A stretch of DNA of 64,000 bases, taken from contig NW_006768774.1 in assembly GCF_000204055.1 (NCBI RefSeq), positions 1,317,819-1,381,818 of the forward strand. The letters are read 5' to 3'. The translations under genes and the position numbers were made by a program. The DNA comes from Melampsora larici-populina 98AG31. Lineage: Eukaryota > Basidiomycota > Pucciniomycetes > Pucciniales > Melampsoraceae. The notes under the pieces were generated by a model, which worked only from the letters and a program-made list of their open reading frames with translations, was not told the DNA's origin and did no database searches. Shown piece after piece: positions 1 through 13,139 of this stretch; positions within the stretch are counted from its first letter, which is position 1; each line of letters opens with the position of its first letter.

Positions 1-1257
1 CAAAGAGCCAAAGAATGGTCCCAATACTTCTCCTGATGCCCAACCGCTATCACTAGCTGTTGCGAGTGATACTATGAGCATTGCTAAACCCGGGATAATT
101 AATCCTGCTCCAATCCAATCCACGGTGCTGCTCTTCTGTTGGACATCATCTGCTGGAATGATAAATGTGACCAAAATCATCACAAGTGTTGAGAAAGCCA
201 GACAGAAATAGAAGAACTGCCACATAGAAATGTTAGTTTTTGGTGAAATCTCAGCAACTTTTTCGCGCGAAAGGTGCCAGAAAAACCCAAACGAACAGAT
301 CTCCAATGAAGCGCCGTCCTCTCAACAATAAATCCACCGACAAGTAGCCCCATGGCTGATCCAAGCGGTGCACCAGCCGAAAAGGCAGCATACGCGATTA
401 TGCGAATCTGCGAACCCACTTCAAAACTCCTGCCTAGAACTCCAAGAAGTGCAGGTGCGCTAACGGCGGAGCCGAGGCCCATTGCGGCTCTGAAGATTGA
501 TAATTGGATTGATGTACGGGCAAGTGCACTGGCAAGTGAAGATATTGCAAAGATAAAGAGACCGATTTGAAGGAAAAGCTTGTGGCCATACTAACAAAAT
601 CAAGAAGAGTGAGATGACTAGGATTTGAAGATAAAAAAAATCAATGGAATCTTCCTCACAATATCAGCTAACCGACCTGACAGGAGTAAAAAGCTTCCGT
701 AGCCTAATGCGAAACCACCTGAGAGCCATTGAAGGTCGCAAGAGTTGATATCTTTGGGAAACATGAACAGATCATGTACAAATGAAACGGCTAGTAAGTT
801 TGACATTCTAGGGTGTTTTTGAAGCGTAAAATGGGTATGACGATAAGTTAGAAAGAAATGAAGGGATCCTTAGCTTACCGAGTTCGCGTTGAATGACTGG
901 CAAGATCACGTTGATGGCTAATTGAGACGAGTTCTGGAATGTTTTGGCAAGCGTCCATAGAAAAAGAACGCGATAAGAAATACTGTATGTGACGGGAAGA
1001 TGGTGGCACCCAGTGTATGCTGTAATCCAAGCAAAATGAAAAGAAGGAAATTGACAGACGTTGACAATGAAAGCTGAGATGCAAACTGCGAGGATGGCAA
1101 TGGATCGACATATGCTCAGTTGCGGGACAGCTTTTGGTGAAGCTAACGATTCATGATCCTTGTGTGCCACATGACTGCTGGAGCATGTTATATCTACGCA
1201 AGTGGCGTTAGGGGATATCGCTACTGATGATCTCGAAGTAGAATTCACGACTGTCAT
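1..1257 (-). CDS. MFS transporter, DHA2-like drug/proton antiporter (3' part cut by window start)
   Basis: Five exons read on the minus strand: 1060-1257, 879-933, 660-751, 297-590 and 216 to below position 1; all joins are GT-AG and in phase. The start is the ATG at 1257; about 285 residues are visible. After a polar N-terminus of about 45 residues comes a first membrane segment, then LPVIQREL, a DLQW...GGFALGYG segment, the GRLADIYGHK loop that is the MFS signature between helices 2 and 3, and further hydrophobic helices (IGLFIFAISSLASALA, GGFIVERTALHWRSFF). This order is typical of the 14-helix DHA2 family of plasma- or vacuolar-membrane exporters for drugs, siderophores or amino acids. 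The substrate cannot be told from the sequence. The C-terminal helices lie outside the window. Confidence 0.85.
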
Positions 1258-3100
1258 CTGCAACTTATGTAGGAAGGTCGACCAAGAGCGTAATTCACTA
1301 GCTATAAATTTAACCTAGATTAATGAGTCACCGATGCTATTTCTCGTCAATGGATTGTTGAAGGACTTCGAATGAATGAACCAATATCGACCTTCCTTTT
1401 ATAATAGAGACTTCCGATAGTTGAGCATAAGTGATCATAACGAAATAGGGTTCTTCCAACAAGCGGTGTCCACTGAAGCTGGGTTTGCCAAGTGAGCACT
1501 GATACGCATACTCGTCATGATGCCTTTCCATATTCTTGATTTAGGGTCTTTAATCATTTCACTTGATCGATAGGACTATTTTAATTGGAATCATTTCGAG
1601 AAACCTTATAAAGCACAAGTTCATTTCAAAGTGTGATGTTTTCCAACGAATAAAAGAATATCCTACAAGAAATCAGAAACGTGATAAGTATCGGGATCAA
1701 AGTTAGATTGACTCTAATCACCAGAACAGAAAATGAAGGTCATGAATCGAGAGAAATCAATCTAACTAATTGCAAATTGTCTTAAATCCTATCAACTACA
1801 AAAATCGATTTACAACTTTTGAAGTGGTTAGTACTCATGGTGTTTACTTGCTTCAGATATTAAAATCGGGAACATCATCAACTTACATTAGTGCTTAAAT
1901 CAAATTTTCAAAGATGATGTCATACATACCCTGGTGATGTCATGATGATGATATATCTGGGGTATCCTAGTATATCCTCTCGAAGTGGGCTTCCCTGAAA
2001 ACCGGTGAGTCAATCCATTTCTCTCATCATTGATACCCATTGGCCGAATACTTTCACTGCAAGGTTTAGTACCCTGGAATATCAATCTCGCTATGATCGA
2101 AATCTAAAAGCGTAAATAAGGGTAGAGGCTCGGTGTGCTTGATGAGTCCGGCTACGATGAAGATGAAGATACTTGATAATCGATGGCAGACGTATAAATC
2201 GGGAGATCCCTCTGGAGGTGGAGGAAGGCTCTGAGTATATGCAAGCGCTACGAATGAAATAGCACATCAAGTCGATGTAAGGAATATCGTGGTGTACAAT
2301 TATCAAATTTCAGAAACCTTGAGGCTTGCACACTTTTGCCCGCGACACTCAAGCATCCGTGTTGCTAACAGGGTAACTGATAATCCATTCTAATCGCCAC
2401 AAAGCCTGTGATGGTGGAAGAAAAGATGGCTGAGAGATATCGAACCTTAAGTTGAAAGCGCACCTTTATCACATCTCCATCATTCACTTGTTTTCATCCA
2501 TCAATTGGGTCAAAGTGATGCAGACATAGAATTAATCAAACCTACAATGATATCACTGGTGTATCTTGATATCACGATCATCTCTTACAACCATCCCGAT
2601 CAACTTTGCACCTTTTCCAAATCCTCAATGATCAAAGTGTTTTTTTTTCGATCCCATCCCAAATGTTTGCAAACCTGGTCAATTTGAATGTAGACCAATA
2701 AATTTCAAATTTTCCCTGGATGGCAAACCAAATTTGATCCCAGTTATAATGCGCGGGTTGAAAAATCAGTCAGTGCAGGACTGAAAGTATTTGAACCAAT
2801 GAATGCTCGCCTTCTTTTTTCAAAATCCATGGTTTTCAAGGATCACCACTTACATCATGCATGAATCTAGACACGAACGGGGTAGCTATAAATCCCTACT
2901 CAGTCTTCTTCCATTTCCTCCTCACACTATATCCAATTTACATCCTTATTCAGGTCTATTTAAAAAAACTTCTTGACGATTTTCTTCTGAACATCTCAAT
3001 ACCTCTCTTACACCGTTTCGAATCTTTTTACTTTCCAAAAATCCCAATCTCTCAATCAAATCAATCTAAAATTTCTCTCAAACTCTTATCTTTCACCACA
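1258..3100. other. Intergenic, no gene recognised
   Basis: AT-rich DNA between the divergent MFS gene and the small gene at 3101. Open frames here are short, lack plausible splice partners and resemble nothing I know. Promoters of both flanking genes should lie at the two ends. No repeat structure was noticed. Confidence 0.6.
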
Positions 3101-3643
3101 ATGTCATTCATGGAACTCACCAAAGAGTCTTTAGATAGATTAGCCAAGAGTTTAGTAGACAAACCCAAACCAGTAGATCCAGCGATCACTTGTAAGTCCA
3201 AGTTTCTAAACATCCGAATTTCTAATCTCCATATCCAAATTCAATCACATTCAAGAAAAGTTAAACTGAAATATGTTTGATTTTATTATGAAGATGGGAT
3301 ACCTAAAACAATCAAACCAAAAGGATCCGAAATCGACAACGAAAGTGATTTTAGTCAAAGTACAAAATCCGATCAAACAAACCACCAAAAACCAAACCAA
3401 ATCATTAAACCGAAAAAGAAAAAACAAAGGCATCAAACTGGTTCATCAACTTGTAAATCTAAGCCTAAACAAAATCCAAGAGATCATTCATTGGTCTCCA
3501 CCGGTCCGAGTTCCTTTGATTCTAAAACTTCATCTTCGATCGCTACTACTTCAAATTCTTTGGTTTTCAATTCTACTTCAAAGATTTCACTGGGATTTCT
3601 TGTTCCTAGTTCAAGTGGAACCCAGCGATTAAATGAAGTATGA
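3101..3643 (+). CDS. Small basic Ser/Lys-rich hypothetical protein
   Basis: Two exons, 3101-3191 and 3294-3643, joined by a GTAAGT...AG intron of 102 bp in phase, give 146 residues. The ATG at 3101 follows a CACCACA context, close to the favoured fungal start. The N-terminus (MSFMELTKESLDRLAKS) looks helical. The second exon is rich in Lys, Gln, Ser and Thr with basic clusters (KPKKKKQRH) and ends in a Ser-rich tail. No domain, signal peptide or membrane segment is visible. The basic run could be a nuclear localisation signal, but that is only a guess. The clean splice join and codon use favour a real gene; its function is unknown. Confidence 0.5.
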
Positions 3644-4723
3644 AGTCTTCCGAACGTACGTTATCTTCCCATTTCCATTTTTCACCACAAAGAACTGAAC
3701 TCCTGCTTACGTCGGTTTTTTTTTCTTTACAAATCTTCACTTCTTAGGTAATTCTTTCAAATCCAACAAAAAATAAACCTGGACTCACAAGGCGGACATG
3801 CAAAGAACTTTTTTTACCTTTTATTCGTTTAGTCCCTCTGAACATGTAGCATTTAAGCGTTTTTAGTTTCCAAAAGGTCTTGATTTCTTATCAAGTTCAT
3901 ATATCTTGTATAACCATTTTATTCATCACATGAATCCAACTTATCCTCTAAGCTTTAGAATGAGGGTCAATAAAGAGTCAATCTTAGTTCATTTCACACT
4001 TGAAGTCATCTGAGCACCGGGTTTTGTTACTATTTGAGCTGATGTGAGAAAAGTGTCTAGTGAGATTTAACTTGACATGAATTCCAATCAGGTTGACATT
4101 TTGAAGAATAGGTTTGAAATTGGTGCTTCGTGGAATTCGGGCTGGAATTCACAAAGGAAGTTTTAGCCTGAATAGGGGCAAGAGGTCCTAATTGCAAAAT
4201 GTAAACAAAAGACTATGCTGAATAGTTAAATACATGCGCAGACTCAAAGGCATCTAAAAGGTCCGCTATGGGGCGGCCAAAAAAGTAATACAAAACTAAA
4301 AGGGAGTGGTGGGCCGCGGCGGTTCTAAAATTTTTTATATACACCACCAGGTCACTTTTAGTTGACCAACCGGGTTCCAGAGGTGAAAAAATAAACCGAG
4401 TACAATCCGGTGAATACTCCATTCTGCAACCGTCCAAAACCAGTTTTGCAATGGTTTGATCAGGAACGGTTGATCAACCATTGGATCAACCGTTCATCAA
4501 CCACATTTGGTGCAGCGTTTTCAAAACCGTGATGGATACCAACGGTTCCGCAATGGGTCAAGCTTCAACGGATTCAAAACGGGGTTTCAACCATTTTTGT
4601 CGCTGAGCACGCAAGCCACGGGGCTTACCCCGATTCAATGAAAGGTCTTTGACTTTCTCACCTTGAGAAAAAAGCTAAAAACCAAATCAAGACATCTGTT
4701 ACTAATTACCATCATCATCAAAA
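3644..4723. other. Intergenic with a short GC-richer repeat-like stretch
   Basis: No gene recognised. From about 4260 to 4620 the base composition shifts to many ACCG/CGGT words (AACCGGG, AACGGTT), unlike the AT-rich surroundings. Similar words recur near 5570-5750 and 20270-20430, which suggests remnants of one dispersed repeat family. A perfect 12-bp inverted repeat is listed separately. Confidence 0.45.
4464..4495. repeat. 12-bp perfect inverted repeat with 8-nt spacer
   Basis: GAACGGTTGATC (4464-4475) and its exact reverse complement (4484-4495) flank an 8-base spacer. It lies in a CGGT-rich stretch that looks like repeat debris, and no gene overlaps it. Confidence 0.7.
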
Positions 4724-5271
4724 ATGAATCAAGTGAAGAAAATTACACAACCAACTTGGCTTTCTCAACCTTTTCAATTCTCAAAAAGCAGTTTCAATCA
4801 GTCAACTCATAAACAACTTGAAGTTCACCAATTTCTCAGTACCATTCATCATCATCATCACCATGTCTAATTCCACTAACCCTTTTCAACTTCATATCTC
4901 ACTAATCTCATCATTTTGATTCTCACTTCTGCATAACAGATTATCGATCCACTTGGTCAAACTTATCCATCTCCTTATAATCATTTTGCTAATGCTTTGA
5001 TTTCTTCATCATTTGATCCTTCACTTCAATCTAATCGACCACCTTCAAGTTATCATTCAACAAATCCTTTGCCTACTCCTTCTCAATGCAACTCTCATCA
5101 ACACTTACCTTTTGATTCAGATCAGCTGAATTATGTAATGACCACATACTAGTCAAAGTAAACGTAGCCCTGGTCATCTTCAGTTCGCTTTCTTATCAGA
5201 CCGATCACGCAACTGGTGTATCAGATTCAACTCGTGCTATGTATATACATCTCTATTCATCCTATATCTAA
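4724..5271 (+). CDS. Small hypothetical protein with His run (tentative three-exon model)
   Basis: Proposed exons 4724-4864, 4940-5134 and 5200-5271 join in phase and give 135 residues. Exon 1 starts MNQVKKITQP and ends in a run of six His. Exon 2 (IIDPLGQTYPSPY...) is rich in Pro, Ser and Asn, like intrinsically disordered regions of fungal regulators. The second donor (GTAATG) and both CAG acceptors are good; the first donor (GTCTAA) is weak, so the join is uncertain. Without the second intron the protein would end at 5152. It may equally be a 5' fragment of a duplicated gene. No domain is recognised. Confidence 0.3.
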
Positions 5272-6940
5272 ATCTTATCAAGACTCCAAACGGGACTTTA
5301 TCACATATAGACATATAGCTTGCATTAGCAACCAATCAAATTGTCTACATAGCTTCTCAATTGACCATCCAATTTGAAACCACCTGCTTCTTCTCTTCAC
5401 TGATTTACTTAAACAATTATCCAGTTCTGTATTGTCTATCCATGTATCTTCAACTAAGTTTACTAATTGCAATTTAACCAATATATGTGCTCTAGTCTAA
5501 ACCTTTGCTCCTCGCAGGATCCATACAATAAAAAACTGAGCCACCTGACCGCACAGAATCAACCTAACTCAAGGACTGGGTATTTTCCGCTCAACATCGG
5601 GTTTTTCTCTGAGTGAACCCGGCTGAAAAACCGGGGAAAAACCCCCGTTGCAGCACGGTTGGGAGGGACTCGTTCCAAACAGGTTCTTCACCAGTCAAGG
5701 GAAAACCGTTAATCGACCGGGGCAAAATCCGGTTCAAGAACCGGAATAGTGACCTGGTGGTGTATGAGATCAAAGACGATCAAAGACGATAGAAGATCTC
5801 GAAAAGTAAAGACATTACTTTTTAGGAGACAACTTTATTTTGATGTCTTTGAGAAAATATATGAAGTGGGAAGAACGGAGTTCAAACTTCAAAGAGTGCC
5901 CGCTTCATATAGTAATCTCACAAAGGTCAAGAGCATCCTCAGTCAAGGTAATGAGGGAAATCTTTATTCGGAGTTGGTAAAGAGCACAGCAGTGCTGATC
6001 ATTCGCGACGCGAATGCTTACAGATCTTTCGTCGGAGCTGTGCCACATTATCAGCACGTGACACCTATTCTCTTCTCTAGAAGCGCGCTCCTTGGACTAA
6101 ATGAAGATAATCACATTTCTAATTAAAAGCTGAGTGTAAGAGTTGCACACCATATAATAACCAGATCAATCATCTCCAAATCTTTCAGTAAACCCTTCTC
6201 ATCACAAAATCAACCCATACGGTATACCACACCAACTTTCTAACACACTTCATCAATCAGCACAAGCTTTCCCTTTCTACATAACCTTCAATCTTCAACA
6301 TGTTTTTTGGCCTTTACAATTCTTCTTTTGCAAAAAACCAAACTTAAACGTTAAACCATACAAAAAAGCATCATTTCTTTAGACATCTAGAAAAAAAACA
6401 TACATAACAAAACTTTGCTTCAAAAAGAGAAAACTACACACCGATCCTTTTTTTTCGATTTGATTAAATGATTTTATGCTTAAATAAAACTCTAAAAGAA
6501 ATACAATAAACAAACTAGTCTAAAAAACAAAAACCTTTATAAAGAAAACTTTACATGCTAAAAAGGGGAAAAAAACAAGTTACAAAACCCCCCAAAAAAA
6601 CCTCAATACATTTTGTTTACAAAGTAAAAAAGCAGAACTCTTGGATTTTTTTCAAGTCACTCCAATCACTACAGTACATCTCAAAACCGAATGTTTTCCA
6701 ATCGATTTGATGTCCTCTATTGTTGGTGTTGTAGAAGAAGAAGTTAATAAAGACCCCGTTTTTCCAATTCCAGATCCAGTAGAAACCCCTTCGATTTCTT
6801 TCGAACTGATCCCAAGATACTCTTCTCCCATCATAGATCTAGATCGATATCTTTTTATTCAAAAAATCAAATCAAAATCAAATCACACCAATCAGTTTAG
6901 TGTGTATGTAGAATGAAAAAAAAATCAACATCTTTCACTC
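5272..6940. other. Intergenic; one open frame at 5764-6126 of doubtful status
   Basis: The plus-strand ATG frame 5764-6126 (120 residues, basic N-terminus, no recognisable domain) is open, but it starts at the edge of a CCGG-rich repeat-like stretch (5570-5750) and I cannot support it as a gene. The rest, 6130-6940, is A-rich DNA with poly-A and poly-C runs that probably includes the 3' UTR of the BTB gene. An open plus-strand frame at 6641-6916 has no support. Confidence 0.45.
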
Positions 6941-9469
6941 TTACCCCCATGATTGTGATTTAGCAAACCCATCCGGTGCACTTTCAAAAATCGTACCAGA
7001 AGTACCATCCATAGTACCCACTCTCAAAACAAAATAAGCATCAATGACTCCATTCGAATTCGGGTTCGGATTCGAATCCCCATTACTTTTACCTCCAATC
7101 GGTTGATTTGAATGATGATTTGAATGATGATGTTGATGTTGATGTTGAAGAGTTCCAGTCAAAGCTCTAGGTCCTAAAGCCGATCTTAATCTAGACCCTT
7201 CACCAAACAACGAATGAGTTCCAACACTAGGTTGTAACTGAAGTTGTCTAAGACTATTAGCCAAAGCCATTGAAGCATTCGAATTCGAATTTGAGTTCGA
7301 ATCCGCACCCATCATCCGATCTTGTTCCGATTCGATCCCCTCTGATAACCTATGAACATAAACTCCTAATTGAGGTTCGATCAATGAACCTTGTCTAACT
7401 CTTTGTAAATAACAACTAAATTTCGATCCAGCATATAAAATCGTATTCGATCCAATCACATTAGATGGAGGTAAACTATACAATCTATCACGTTCTCTTA
7501 ATCGACTCAAGTTTACAAACTCAGCTGAGAATCGTTTAGGTTCAAACCTTGTGTATAACCTATTAGGATTCACATCAGTTGGGATCGGTAAAGAGGTGAT
7601 CATATCTCGACCTAATCCAAAGAAAAACGAATCAGTAAGTTGAGAAGGAGTGTTTAATTCATCTAATCTACTCGTTCGATCTTCTGGAATCACATAAACT
7701 GGTAAATCATCTTGATGTAGATCTTGAATCGGATGTGTCAAATGATGATCTTGAGATAGTTTTCCTCGAAACTCGGTGGCTAACCAATGTGCTCTTTGTA
7801 AACTTTTAGATCTTACGAACTTTTGATTGGTGATGGAAGATCGATCATTAGAAATAAAAGATAATTGTTCGAATGTCTGTCAAATCAAATCAACAAGAAT
7901 GCATTAGAGATTCAAGTCTTTGACTTTTAAGGAGAGACAGAGAGAAAGAAGAAATCCACAAACCAAATGAGAAAAATAAATCCCATCCTCAAAGATCCTA
8001 CAAAGTTCAGGATCAGGTAAGATCTTAGTAGGATGATCCTCTTGAAACCCAGTTTCGATTGACAATCTCATCCTTTCTCTTTCTCTTAATTCGACCACTC
8101 TTCTAGCCAAACCATATCTTTCCCATTCACCACCAATTCCAGCACTACTACTACTCGATTGATCAATCGGTCCAGAAATATCACGACTAATAAAAAGAGC
8201 ATCACTACTGATCAAGACTCGAATCCATTTAGAACTCAGACCACCAATCTCTCTCCAGATTCTCATCTCAGGTCTTTTTAACCATGGCCATCTTTCTAAT
8301 ACTCTTGATTCATGTGATCCGATCGGTAATAATTCAAATTCGTCTTGATCGATTAAAGCTTCTTCTAATGATAATAATTCAGTTGACCATTTTGATAACC
8401 AGCTTGCACAAGCTTGACCGATTTGTTGTGCAGGAGCTCCATGAGAAAGAATGATATCTTCTTCTTCTTGATTGTCTTCAATTGAATGATGTTGATGTTC
8501 TGAATTTAAATTTGATTCTTTTATAAATTCAAATGATTCGTTTCTAGAAACTTGAAGTTCATGAATAGAAGTAGTAGTAGAAGAAGTGGTGATCGGATCA
8601 AGTTGACTAATCTGTTCAAGTGTAGAACAACTTTGATTTCTTTCCAATTCAGTCATCTCATCATCAATCGATCTTCCATCTGAAAAAGTAAGATATCTAA
8701 CAATCGTAAAAGGTGTAATTGTCTTTCTAATCAATTGAATCGTATCTTGAGCCAAATCGCTCATCCCAAGATAATCAGAACAAACCAAAAGTGATACTAA
8801 GAAAGTAGGAGAAGCAGGTTGTAAATTAGGTATCGTTAAAAGTTGTTCCCATGCTAATTCTTCATCTGATATGTTGACCCATCTATTAGGTGGTGATTTA
8901 GATGCAGCACGTGTAAGTAATGAATGAGTTCTACCTAACAAGAGTGGTTCACCTGATACGTATGCCCATGGTGGAGGTACAAGTAAAGGAGAATGACCAT
9001 AGAGATGAGATAAACAATATTCGAATGAAGATCGATTAACTTGAGGAGGAAATCTGATTGAAATCAAAGGTTGATCTGATTTAGATGATTCGATGGTTGA
9101 TTCATTCCATGGACCTGAGAATAAAGCATGAAAGAAATCCACTTGTGATAAGACTAATCGATGAAGTTGATAAACTCTTCCGAAACATTTGATTCTGATA
9201 TCATTGAATTGAGAGTTTAAGAGTCCGAATCTAAAGAGATGATTTGTTAAGTTTAAATGATTTGAAGATTGAAAGTTTGAAGTAGAAGTAGATTGAGTCA
9301 GTTGAGATTGAGATTGAGATTGAGAAATTGATGGTTGTTGTGGTTGTTGTGGTTGTTGTTGATGATGTTGTTGTTGATTGCTGCTAGCATTGGCAGTAGT
9401 ATTTGAGAATGGTACTAAATTATAAATTCCAATTGAAGTACTATTTTCTTGATGGTTAGTAGTAGTCAT
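6941..9469 (-). CDS. BTB/POZ domain protein
   Basis: Two exons, 7964-9469 and 6941-7876 (87-bp intron, in phase), give 813 residues from the ATG at 9469. The first 75 residues are Gln/Ser/Asn-rich with QQ and SQSQ runs. A BTB/POZ domain follows at about 80-165: FNDIRIKCFGRVYQLHRLVL, then FFHALFSGPW and a later FEYCLSHLYGH segment, the usual strand-helix order of BTB folds. After this comes a long helical and acidic middle region, then a conserved-looking C-terminal part (residues about 500-810) with Arg-rich helices. BTB domains dimerise or recruit cullin-3, but no Kelch, zinc-finger or MATH partner domain is seen, so the role is open. It looks like the fungal BTB proteins that carry only the BTB fold plus a unique C-terminus. 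A long Asn/Ser/His-rich insert lies near residues 690-780. Confidence 0.8.
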
Positions 9470-9527
9470 CGATCAAGTTGATTTATCATTTAATGTCAAT
9501 TTTTAATCAAAACTGTTTTAATAAGAA

Positions 9528-9567
<40 letters not shown>

Positions 9568-11360
9568 GACAGTCTATGTAGCAGATATATATATAGCATA
9601 CAAGTTGAGGTAAACAAGAAATTTAAAGAATTCACTAGAAATCTAAATCAACTCTCTCTCATTCTTGTATCTTCATCTCATCTCATCTCATCACCTCACT
9701 CATCGAGATATACATAAATGAAACTTTGAGGCAAATTCGGAAGGACATATCGAATTCTATTCTCTCGCAATCATAATTCTATCACCCTTGAACTTCTGAG
9801 CTCACAAAGAGGTGTCTTCAAATCACTTCCGGATCACCATTCCATCATCTTCATATCAATCAATTCGTCCCTGACTGATTGATTAGGCGACTCAACACCA
9901 GACGGAGTAATCAATTACTCAGCGAGACTCTAGATTCTGATATGTAGGGTTCACATCTTGAAGATCTCATGAGAAGATCACACAATCTATCCAAACTTAA
10001 TCAACTCCCTCGATGAGCTTTACTGGTCAGCTCAAAGTTCAAACGAGGTACAGCTCATCAACGGACTTTGTCAAGTCATCTATCGAACATTTGGGATGTA
10101 CCCTGTCCATTACCTGAAACACATCGACTGTCTTTGGATATATGAGCACCTGGAAGTCGATTTCTTATGTTTTCATCATGTTTAATGATGAAGTTGAAAA
10201 CCTTGCAGTGAGCCAATTCGGCAAAAAGGTTGAGGCTTTACACAGAATAGACACAGAATGAAAAATCAATGATCAATGAAGCCACTCTATATGAGTGTCT
10301 ACCTTTTACTCTGCTCTTCGGTAATCATCAAAGAATTCACATTCACATGTAGTCTTCAGGAAATCTCTGAGTCAAGATTTCTTGTGTGTTGGTTTCAATA
10401 TGGTCTAGGTTTTGCAACAGATTCCTTAATATTATATAAAAGGCATTCAAGTCTAAGACATCTGGGCGAGTCTGAAATCCTAATAAAACATCAGACTCCA
10501 GTGCTGCAATGCTCTATGGATTTACGCTTCAAGGCATGTGTTGAAACTCAAGGATTCAAATCATCTACAAGACGATTGATAAATCTTGACTTGAAAGATT
10601 AATGGTTACTCGAAGAGATGCTCGGTTACAGGCTCAGAACTACGTGGCAGTCTATCTACATCACAAGATTTCCATACGCCGCCGTCAAATCACACACTGA
10701 TCATACCATACAGGATCTTGAACCATGGTAGCATTAGAGAACATGGGGTAAAGTTTCACATTCGGAAGTTCAGAATCACTTCAAGGGTGACCGCAGATTT
10801 CACCATGATGCGTCTCTATGCTCTTCAGAAGGTCAGCTGGGCTTGCATCTATAAATGGGCGGACCTAAAGACTTTTCAGCCTTTTTGGGATCACTCTCAA
10901 GAATGATAAAGATTTCTATTTAGTACGAGCTTTATTGGATTAACTTCTTTAAAATTTCAAAGTCTCCAACAGCCTCAGAACGAAATTGTAATAGCTCTGA
11001 TACGACGCAGCCCGTGAATTCGTGTTGAAACATGTCGCTTTGCAAATTACTAGCCTCAAACAAACCGTAAACCTCACTGAGGATTTTTGATCGACCTGAG
11101 ATCATAACTCCTCCTGCTTGTCCCACCATCCTTTACATACCTGGTGGCGAGCGAGGCAAAAAAAAGATATACGTCAATAAAGCTTCCTTCGTTTCTCACT
11201 TGAAGACTGAAGACTGAGGTTATTCGACGATTTCTTGGAATCCACTTCAAGTCCTTCAAGTCTTCATTCGATATCGCAACCTCTGCCGGATTTTCGGACC
11301 AGCAAACACTTGACTCTCGAGTGCCTCTGACCTTGTTTGCACCGACTTGGATCAGTCAAG
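9470..11360. other. Intergenic between divergent BTB and PC-esterase-like genes
   Basis: No gene recognised. It begins with an (AAAG)n microsatellite in the 5' region of the BTB gene. Open frames at 10276-10602 and 10718-10906 are unsupported. The last few hundred bases should hold the promoter of the gene at 11361. Confidence 0.5.
9526..9567. repeat. (GAAA)n microsatellite
   Basis: About ten tandem AAAG units lie roughly 60 bp upstream of the BTB start codon, so on the coding strand this is a CTTT-type pyrimidine tract in the 5' leader or promoter. Such tracts are common in fungal promoters. Confidence 0.85.
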
Positions 11361-13139
11361 ATGGGAATCCGAAGGCAACCTGAAAGTGATGCAGCCTATG
11401 TGAACATTCCAAGCGATTCAAGAGAGACATCATCAGTAGAATCAATAGTCGAGAACTCAGGACTAAAAGCACTGAGTAATTTTTGTCAAAGAGCCATTTG
11501 GATTCTGGCCGGTAGTACTCTCATAGGATTTGCACTTTGTACTTTGTGGTGGGATCCGATTGTGTCAGATGAAGTTCAACAAGAAAACCCTCAATCGAAC
11601 AATCAACCCTCAATTGTACAAGAAGAATGTAATCCATTTCAACAACTTGGGTATCTACATTACAATCAAACTGATTATGGTGATAATACATGGAGACCTT
11701 ATCAAAAGGAATGTCGACCTTCTAATTTGTTTTCTAAACTTAAACAAGATTTATTGGTAAACTCGAGGGCAGAAAATGATGAACGATTTAAATGGCTTCA
11801 GAATCGGACTTTAGTTTTGATTGGTGATTCGATTGAAAGGTAAGTCATTTCCAAAAAGAAAAACATCTTCAAAGGTTTTAATTCCTTCAAGTTAAGTTTG
11901 ATCATCTTGTTTCATACCACATAGATGGCACCTCTTTGACTTTTGTACCATGTTGAACGAAGCGCCTGGATCGACTGAAGAATCACCAATTTTCCTTAAT
12001 GATCCACCAGCCGAAACATATTACATTAATGCCGATTCACCTTTATCACCTAAACCATTCCATTTCGATCCAATCGATCCAACAAAACCTCCTTCAAATT
12101 GGCCAGTTGGTGAAGAAGATTTATTTAAATTTCAATCTCCTATTTGGGAATCTGGTAAGAACAATCCTAATACTACTAGACCTAGAGTTTGTAGGATAGA
12201 AAAGTATGGATTCACAGCTGTGAATCTGTTTACATGGGGTCTTGAACCTAAAAATGGTGGAAGGATTTATGCCAATATTTCTGGATGTTAGTCTGCATGA
12301 ATCACTTTTCCCAGTAGAATTGATGCTTGCTCACTGGAATATAAACTGAGACTGAAACTTTCATCTTTTGATTGTCCTTCTACTTTTTCGTCTCTACAGA
12401 TTACCCTCCAGCAGAATACACAAGTCGGGTGACCAACATCATGAAACCTTTACTCACCAACCTAGCTGAACATTACAAGAATCCGAATATAGAAAAACCA
12501 GACTTGATAGAGATGGCATCAGGTTTTTGGGATTTAAGACAATGGGGTGAAGAAGACTTTGAAGAGAGCGAAGAAGAACCTAATTCATATTCTCCAATAG
12601 CTTTTACAGATTTAGATCAAGGAAGATTAAATTGGTGGAGTACTAGAATGAAAAGAGCCGTCAGATTCGTGTCTCAAAACTTTCCAGAGAATCAAACTCC
12701 AATCCTTTGGCGTTCACTTCATCATACACAAAGACATTATTGGGTAGCTTTTAATCGTGTGTTTCAACTTGATCAACTTGCTAGATATAATATTCAGCAA
12801 CTCAAATCACAGGACTCTGTTCTAAAGGATCGTTTAAGGGTAGATGAATCAGGTCAGCTTCTCTTCTTATTTTCAAGCTTTTAATCGAGTATTGACGTCT
12901 AGGATATGTAGGTGCACTTATGTTAGGACAAGAGCATCACTTTCGAGATGTACTTCATCTTGCAGCATTGCCAGGAGCAGTTCTGTGGGCTGATATAATT
13001 CTATGGGAGTGAGTCGTTCATCACTTACAATGCATACATCATTGAGGATTGATGGCTAACAATCATTCCATCTACCTTCTTTAGATTAAAACGTGCAGTC
13101 CTAAGGCGTAATTATACTCATTATCAAAATGTTCTGTAG
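11361..13139 (+). CDS. Membrane-anchored SGNH/PC-esterase-like protein (paralogue 1)
   Basis: Five exons (11361-11839, 11925-12286, 12400-12852, 12903-13008, 13085-13139) join in phase and give 484 residues. The ATG at 11361 is the first in frame; an upstream TTG is not used. A single hydrophobic segment at about residues 45-65 (WILAGSTLIGFALC) after a short polar tail suggests a type II signal anchor, with the enzyme domain in the secretory lumen. The GDS nucleophile motif is at IGDSIER (Ser157), and the Asp/His pair lies in RDVLH (Asp447, His450), as in the GDSL/SGNH-like acyl-esterase (PC-esterase) family related to PMR5 and Cas1p. WRSLHHTQRH lies between them. These enzymes add or remove acetyl groups on glycans; the actual substrate is unknown. 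A paralogue lies at 17688-19640 and a CAS1-like gene between them. Confidence 0.85.

Noticed and set aside
5764..6126. 120-codon plus-strand frame
   Set aside because: Open frame only; it begins at repeat-like DNA and matches no family, so it was not called as a gene.
6641..6916. Plus-strand frame at the 3' end of the BTB gene
   Set aside because: It overlaps the likely 3' UTR of the BTB gene, has no known domain and no good start context.
9478..9717. Plus-strand frame with KERKKERKKE
   Set aside because: It is translated from the GAAA microsatellite in the BTB leader.
10276..10602. 108-codon plus-strand frame
   Set aside because: No domain, no flanking exons and AT-rich composition; indistinguishable from chance.
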